Part shown: positions 10,354-13,943 of the stretch, piece after piece
How the letters are laid out: each line of letters starts with the position of its first letter
How positions within the stretch are numbered: position 1 is the first letter of the stretch
NCBI GenBank assembly: GCA_035763085.1
Contig: DASUBV010000198.1
Location: 1 to 13,943 of the forward strand
Reading direction: 5' to 3'
Length of the DNA: 13,943 nt
Source: DASUBV01 sp035763085
Lineage (GTDB): Bacteria; Actinomycetota; Actinomycetes; Streptosporangiales; Streptosporangiaceae
Translations under genes and position numbers: made by a program
Notes under the pieces: model-generated
Told to the model about the DNA's origin: nothing
What the model saw: only the letters and a program-made list of their open reading frames with translations
Databases searched by the model: none

Positions 10354-13266
10354 ATGGCAGATCCAGCTCAGCCTCCAGCTGAGGGCAGCGATCCCCGGCC
10401 GGGCAGTGAGCCGGGTGCCCTGGCGGACGCGGGTGCCCTACGCAATACGGGTCTGCTGGCCGATACGGGCGGGCTGGCGCCTCAGGGACTGTCCTGGTCG
10501 TGGGCGCTGGACTTGGAGACGGTTCAGGCGGTGCTGAACGAACCCGCACCCTGGAGCCGCCCCCGCCCCCGTGGCCCTGACGATGACTCCGCTGAAGCTT
10601 CTCCCGAGGATGAGCGCGAGGAGCGAGATGCCGAGCGCTCCCCGGCTGATGCCGCCGAGGACGGCCCAGCCGAGAACGCATCAGCCCAGGGTGGCTCAGC
10701 ACACGGCAGCGCGACCCAGGCCAGCGCGACCAGCGCGAGCTCTACGGACGGCGGCTCGGCCTCGGACGGCTCCGTGGGTGATGAGCACGGTCAGGCGGCT
10801 CCAGATAGCTCAGCGGCCGACGGCCAGGCGGCATCCGCAGACTCCGCTCGGGTTGAGCCGGACGCCATCTCGGAAGACCAGGACCAGGACGAGGACGACC
10901 CGGACGCCCTCCTGGAGGACCTGATCGAGGCGACCTTGGCCGAGCGGACCCGCGAGGTGCCGATTGGAATGGTGGCGGGCCGGGTTGCCGAGGCGCTGCC
11001 ACCCAGTCCTGACCTGGCCGGCTGGCTAGCCACGACGTCCCCCAAGGATCTCGATAGCGGGGCGCTGCCCGGCGTGGCTGCTTCCTTCCGGCGGCTGGCG
11101 TCCTGGGCACAGGCCGGAGAGCTGGCCGTGGTCGCCCAGATGGCTTCTCGGTCCGCTGCGGCCGACGACAAGATCGGGGTCGACAAGCAGGGCCGCCCGG
11201 CCCGGATCCCGGACGAGGCCGCTGCCCAGGTCTCCCTCGCCCTGGCCATGACCCGGTTCGGCGCATGCTGGTGGACGGACCTGGCCGTAACGCTGGGCTG
11301 GCGGCTGACCGCGACTGGCGCGGCTCTGGCCGCTGGCCGCATCGACCTGGCCCGGGCCCAGCTGATCGCCGATGCGACCGCGGGGCTGGATGACGAGAAA
11401 GCCCGCGCGGTCGAGGCGAAAGTCCTGGACGGAGCCGGGGACCAGACGTTGAGCCAGCTGCGCTCCGGGCTGCGCCGCGCCGTGATCGCGGCCGACCCCG
11501 AGGGCGCCGAGCAGCGCCGCCAGGAGTCCGAGCGCCGGGCGCGGGTGCTCTTGTACGCCGATGACGATGGGACCGCGACGCTCGCCGGGCAGAGCCTGCC
11601 TGGGACTCGCGCTACCGCGGCCATGGCCCGGATCAGCGCCATGGCCAGGGCGCTCAAGGCTGCCGGCGCCGCGGGCGGGATGGACCTGCTGCGTGCCCAG
11701 GTATTTGTCGGCTTGCTGCTGGGCACCTTGCCCGGCATTCCGCCGGCTCCCGACGGTCCGCCTGACAAGGAACCTCCGCCTGCCGACGATGATGACGGCA
11801 GCGATGGCCACGGCGGTCCTGGCGCTAGTGGCGAAAGCACGAGAGGCGGCGACCCCAACTCGTCCGGGCGACCGCCTGGATCTCGTGGCCCACGGCCCCG
11901 TGACCCGCAGCCTCGTGATCCGCGGTCCCGTGATCCGCGGTGCCGTGATCCGCGGCCCTGTGATCCGCGGTGCCGTGATCCGCGGTCGCCAGGCCCGCGT
12001 GACCCACGGTCTCGTGACCCTCAGCCGGTCGGCGGCCGCCCGGCTCCCAGCTCGGCTCCGGGCGACAGCATGCCGGGCGGGAGCCCCGATCCCGGCACAG
12101 ACGATCCCGGCACGCAGCAGACCCCCAGCACAGAGCTCGCGCCTGCGGGACAAGACCGCGCACCCGGCTTCCCAGGCGGCTCCGGCTTCCCGCCTGACTT
12201 CGATGATCGCGACGTGCCAGCCCCCACCGACCATGACGCCCCCGATGACGACGCCCTGGGCGACCCGCTAGGCGGAGATCCGGCCTGGGCTGCCGCCAGC
12301 GAGAGCCTGGACGCCGACGATGAGGTCGGGGAATCCCAGTCGCTGCTGACGTCCCTGTCCTGGTCCGCCCTGCCGGTCCTGGCACCGCAACCGAGAGCAG
12401 GTCCCGGACCAGGTCCGGATTCTCGGCCGGGCCGCCCGCCACCGGGGCTGCTCGATCTCACCCTGCCGTGGGAGACCCTGGCAGGCTGCTCACCCGATCC
12501 CGGCTACCTGGGCCGGCTGGGTCCGGTCACGCCTGTCCAGGCACGCGAGATTGCCGACGCGGCGGCCGCCGATCCTGCCGTGGAGTGGCGGGTCATCCTG
12601 GTTACCCGGCCGGGCCAGGCCATCGCTGTCACGCGTGTGCCCCCGGCTCGTGCATCCGGACTCCGTATCGTCCCCGGTTCCGGTGCCGGACCTGGCCCTA
12701 ATCTGGCGCCGCCGAGTCCGGGGCTCGGGCTGGTCGGTCGGGTCACGCTGACCGTGCCCGAGGACGTCCTCATCGCCCCGCCGCAGCCGCAGGCACTACC
12801 TGGGGCGGCGGCCTCCACCCAAGCCGCTCAGGCCGCCCAGGCCGCCCAGGCCGTCTTGCGCGGCAGCGTCCTCGCCCGGGCGCTGCGTGCGGCAGGCCGG
12901 GCGGCAACCGCGGCCGCCACGCGTGCCGCTGCCGATGCGGCGGCCAGGAGCGGATGCGCCCACACCACGGCCAACCCTGGCTACCGGCCCGCCAGCCGCC
13001 TGCGGGAGTTCGTCGTGGCGCGAGACCTGACCTGCCGGTTCCCGTCCTGCGGGCAGCCTGCCTGGCGCGGCGACCTCGATCACACCCGGCCGTGGGACAA
13101 GGGCGGCAGGACCTGCTCCTGCAACCTGGGCGGCCTCTGCCGGCACCACCACATCCTGAAGCAGCATCCCGGCTGGCAGCTGGCTCAGGTCACGCCTGGA
13201 ACCTTCCTGTGGACGACGTCGGCTGGCCGGACGTACGGCGCCATCCCCGATAGCCACGCCGCATAA
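10354..13266 (+). CDS. Large DUF222 domain / HNH endonuclease-like protein (13E12 type)
   Basis: 970 aa, much longer than the roughly 400-600 aa usual for this actinobacterial family. Order: an acidic, Ser/Ala/Asp/Glu-rich N-terminal region (about 70-185); a helical DUF222 domain (about 187-465, from EDLIEATLAERTREVP to GLLLGTLPG); a Pro/Arg/Asp-rich disordered linker (465-640) with DPR-S/C-R repeats; a further mixed region; an Ala/Gln-rich helix (about 824-860); and a C-terminal HNH domain. The HNH core has C894 and C899, DLDHTRPW with D909-H910, N924, and LCRHHH with C929 and H931-H933, so the betabetaalpha-metal nuclease site looks intact. C921, C923 and C929 may bind structural zinc. The family is abundant in actinomycetes and often considered mobile, but its function is not established. 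It stands 99 bp before dnaE2 and may be cotranscribed with it. Confidence 0.9.
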   Translation: MADPAQPPAEGSDPRPGSEPGALADAGALRNTGLLADTGGLAPQGLSWSWALDLETVQAVLNEPAPWSRPRPRGPDDDSAEASPEDEREERDAERSPADAAEDGPAENASAQGGSAHGSATQASATSASSTDGGSASDGSVGDEHGQAAPDSSAADGQAASADSARVEPDAISEDQDQDEDDPDALLEDLIEATLAERTREVPIGMVAGRVAEALPPSPDLAGWLATTSPKDLDSGALPGVAASFRRLASWAQAGELAVVAQMASRSAAADDKIGVDKQGRPARIPDEAAAQVSLALAMTRFGACWWTDLAVTLGWRLTATGAALAAGRIDLARAQLIADATAGLDDEKARAVEAKVLDGAGDQTLSQLRSGLRRAVIAADPEGAEQRRQESERRARVLLYADDDGTATLAGQSLPGTRATAAMARISAMARALKAAGAAGGMDLLRAQVFVGLLLGTLPGIPPAPDGPPDKEPPPADDDDGSDGHGGPGASGESTRGGDPNSSGRPPGSRGPRPRDPQPRDPRSRDPRCRDPRPCDPRCRDPRSPGPRDPRSRDPQPVGGRPAPSSAPGDSMPGGSPDPGTDDPGTQQTPSTELAPAGQDRAPGFPGGSGFPPDFDDRDVPAPTDHDAPDDDALGDPLGGDPAWAAASESLDADDEVGESQSLLTSLSWSALPVLAPQPRAGPGPGPDSRPGRPPPGLLDLTLPWETLAGCSPDPGYLGRLGPVTPVQAREIADAAAADPAVEWRVILVTRPGQAIAVTRVPPARASGLRIVPGSGAGPGPNLAPPSPGLGLVGRVTLTVPEDVLIAPPQPQALPGAAASTQAAQAAQAAQAVLRGSVLARALRAAGRAATAAATRAAADAAARSGCAHTTANPGYRPASRLREFVVARDLTCRFPSCGQPAWRGDLDHTRPWDKGGRTCSCNLGGLCRHHHILKQHPGWQLAQVTPGTFLWTTSAGRTYGAIPDSHAA
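11899..12027 (+). repeat. 15-bp tandem repeat array in the DUF222/HNH linker
   Basis: Six contiguous 15-bp units start at 11899, 11914, 11929, 11944, 11959 and 11974 (consensus CGTGATCCGCGGTCC). Two diverged units follow at 11998 and 12013 after a 9-bp break. They encode RDPQP, RDPRS, RDPRC, RDPRP, CDPRC, RDPRS. Each unit holds a CCGCGG palindrome. The array adds a charged, proline-rich linker between DUF222 and HNH parts. Confidence 0.93.
12823..12849 (+). repeat. 9-bp triplet repeat coding AAQ
   Basis: Three 9-bp units (GCCGCTCAG then GCCGCCCAG twice) encode AAQAAQAAQ before the HNH domain, probably part of a helical spacer. Confidence 0.85.
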
Positions 13267-13311
13267 CCAAACCGCACCACCAGGCCGTACAACCAACGCA
13301 CCACCAAGAGG

Positions 13312-13330
13312 CCCCGCCAGGACCGCGGGG
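13312..13330 (+). terminator. Weak hairpin in the DUF222/HNH-dnaE2 gap
   Basis: CCCCGC (13312-13317) pairs with GCGGGG (13325-13330) across a 7-nt loop, with no T-run. It could attenuate read-through or do nothing. The 99-bp gap also holds CGCACCACCA twice (13273-13282 and 13297-13306). I saw no LexA box and no convincing promoter here, which favours read-through from upstream into dnaE2. Confidence 0.3.
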
Positions 13331-13365
13331 AACCGCACCGAAAGCACCGGAGGGAGGCAGAGCAC

Positions 13366-13943
13366 ATGGGCTGGGATAACCCGCCGGTCCCGTGGCGAGA
13401 GCTCGAACGGCAGCTGTCCTGGAAGAAGAGCGGATCTCCGGGCAACGGCCAGGATCACCGCGCCGCCGAGGACCAGTCCGCCCCGGCCGCCTCAGCCGGC
13501 CCGCCCGGTCCGGCTCGCCAGCCGCCCGGCCCGGGCCGACCCGTTCGGGCGCGCCGGCCGGGCACGGCACCCGCCTGGGCCGAGCTGCACTGCCATTCGT
13601 CCTACAGCTTCCTGGACGGGGCATCCGGCCCTGAGGACCTGGTGAAGGAGGCGGCTGAACGGGGCCTGACAGCGCTGGCCATCACCGATCACGACGGCAT
13701 GTACGGGGTGCCGCAGTTCGCTCAGGCGACGGCGCGGCTGCGCGACAGCGGAGTCTCACTCGGAACGGTCTTCGGCGCCGAGCTCAACCTGAGCAGCCAG
13801 CGAGTCCCAGGCCACCGCCCCTCGGCCCGGCAGTCCGGCGCCCGGCAGCCCGCAGCCCAGCAGTCGGCGGAGCGCGCCGGAGTACCCGATCCGCCCGGTC
13901 GGCACCTGCTCGTGCTCGCCCGCGACCCGGACGGGTACGGGCG
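13366..13943 (+). CDS. dnaE2: Error-prone DNA polymerase III alpha subunit DnaE2 (N-terminus, cut by window end)
   Basis: The first 192 codons of a C-family polymerase; the reading frame is open to the window edge, so the gene is incomplete here only because of the cut. MGWDNPPVPWRELERQLS (1-18) is the characteristic opening of actinobacterial DnaE2, unlike DnaE1. The PHP domain begins with AELHCHSSYSFLDGAS (72-87; H75, H77), then AITDHDGMYGV (105-115; D108, H109, D110) and FGAELNL (136-142). A low-complexity Pro/Gly/Arg insertion (22-69) precedes the PHP domain, and another (about 143-176) interrupts it. DnaE2 carries out mutagenic synthesis past lesions, working with ImuA' and ImuB, both in this window. 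ATG 13366 has AGGGAGG 8 nt upstream. Neighbour: DUF222/HNH gene 99 bp upstream. Confidence 0.93.
   Translation, partial: MGWDNPPVPWRELERQLSWKKSGSPGNGQDHRAAEDQSAPAASAGPPGPARQPPGPGRPVRARRPGTAPAWAELHCHSSYSFLDGASGPEDLVKEAAERGLTALAITDHDGMYGVPQFAQATARLRDSGVSLGTVFGAELNLSSQRVPGHRPSARQSGARQPAAQQSAERAGVPDPPGRHLLVLARDPDGYG

Noticed and set aside
11899..12027. CRISPR-like regular repeats
   Set aside because: The 15-bp units are contiguous without spacers, are in frame with the DUF222/HNH gene, and no cas gene is nearby.
13399..13414. Half LexA site TCGAAC near the dnaE2 start
   Set aside because: The second arm (GCTGTC) does not match GTTCGA, and it lies inside the coding sequence.
1..13943. tRNA, rRNA or riboswitch
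   Set aside because: No cloverleaf-like segment, rRNA core sequence or known riboswitch motif was recognised in any gap, although a covariance-model search was not possible here.

Overview
The window is very GC-rich (GC-biased third codon positions, many GTG starts, TAnnnT-type -10 elements) and comes from an actinomycete chromosome. Three independent marks point to high-GC Actinomycetota: a mycobacterial-type mutasome (ImuA', ImuB, DnaE2), a DUF222/HNH (13E12-type) protein, and LexA boxes of the TCGAA-N6-TTCGA kind. Genus cannot be fixed from the sequence. No tRNA, rRNA, CRISPR array or intact mobile element is visible.

Layout. 1-1198: a membrane M50-type metalloprotease on the + strand. 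1365-4129: four small enzyme or membrane genes on the - strand: a class I SAM methyltransferase, an AKR5-type aldo/keto reductase, a DoxX-like membrane protein and a glyoxalase-like VOC protein. 4130-4445: an intergenic stretch with a decayed transposase tail, a 20-bp tandem duplication, and a good promoter carrying a LexA box. 4446-7051: imuA' and imuB, translationally coupled by an ATGA overlap. 7048-8891 (- strand): an alpha/beta hydrolase followed by an aminoglycoside-phosphotransferase-fold protein, converging on imuB with overlapping stop codons. 8914-9618 (+): a NUDIX hydrolase, divergent from the hydrolase. 9730-10117 (-): a second VOC gene broken by a one-base frameshift. 10164-10179: a second LexA-like box. 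10354-13266 (+): a very large (970 aa) DUF222/HNH endonuclease-like protein. 13366-end (+): the N-terminus of error-prone DNA polymerase DnaE2, running off the window.

How it works together. ImuA', ImuB and DnaE2 form the SOS-induced mutasome. DnaE2 synthesises across lesions, ImuB is a catalytically dead Y-family protein that bridges to the beta clamp, and ImuA' is a RecA-like accessory protein. Here imuA'-imuB and dnaE2 lie about 6.3 kb apart, separated by mixed accessory genes. The DUF222/HNH gene sits directly in front of dnaE2, with a LexA-like box before it. An SOS-linked HNH protein is therefore the most interesting possibility in the window.

A second theme is short in-frame minisatellites (mostly 15 bp, one of 18 bp) inside several unrelated genes, where they lengthen linkers and tails.
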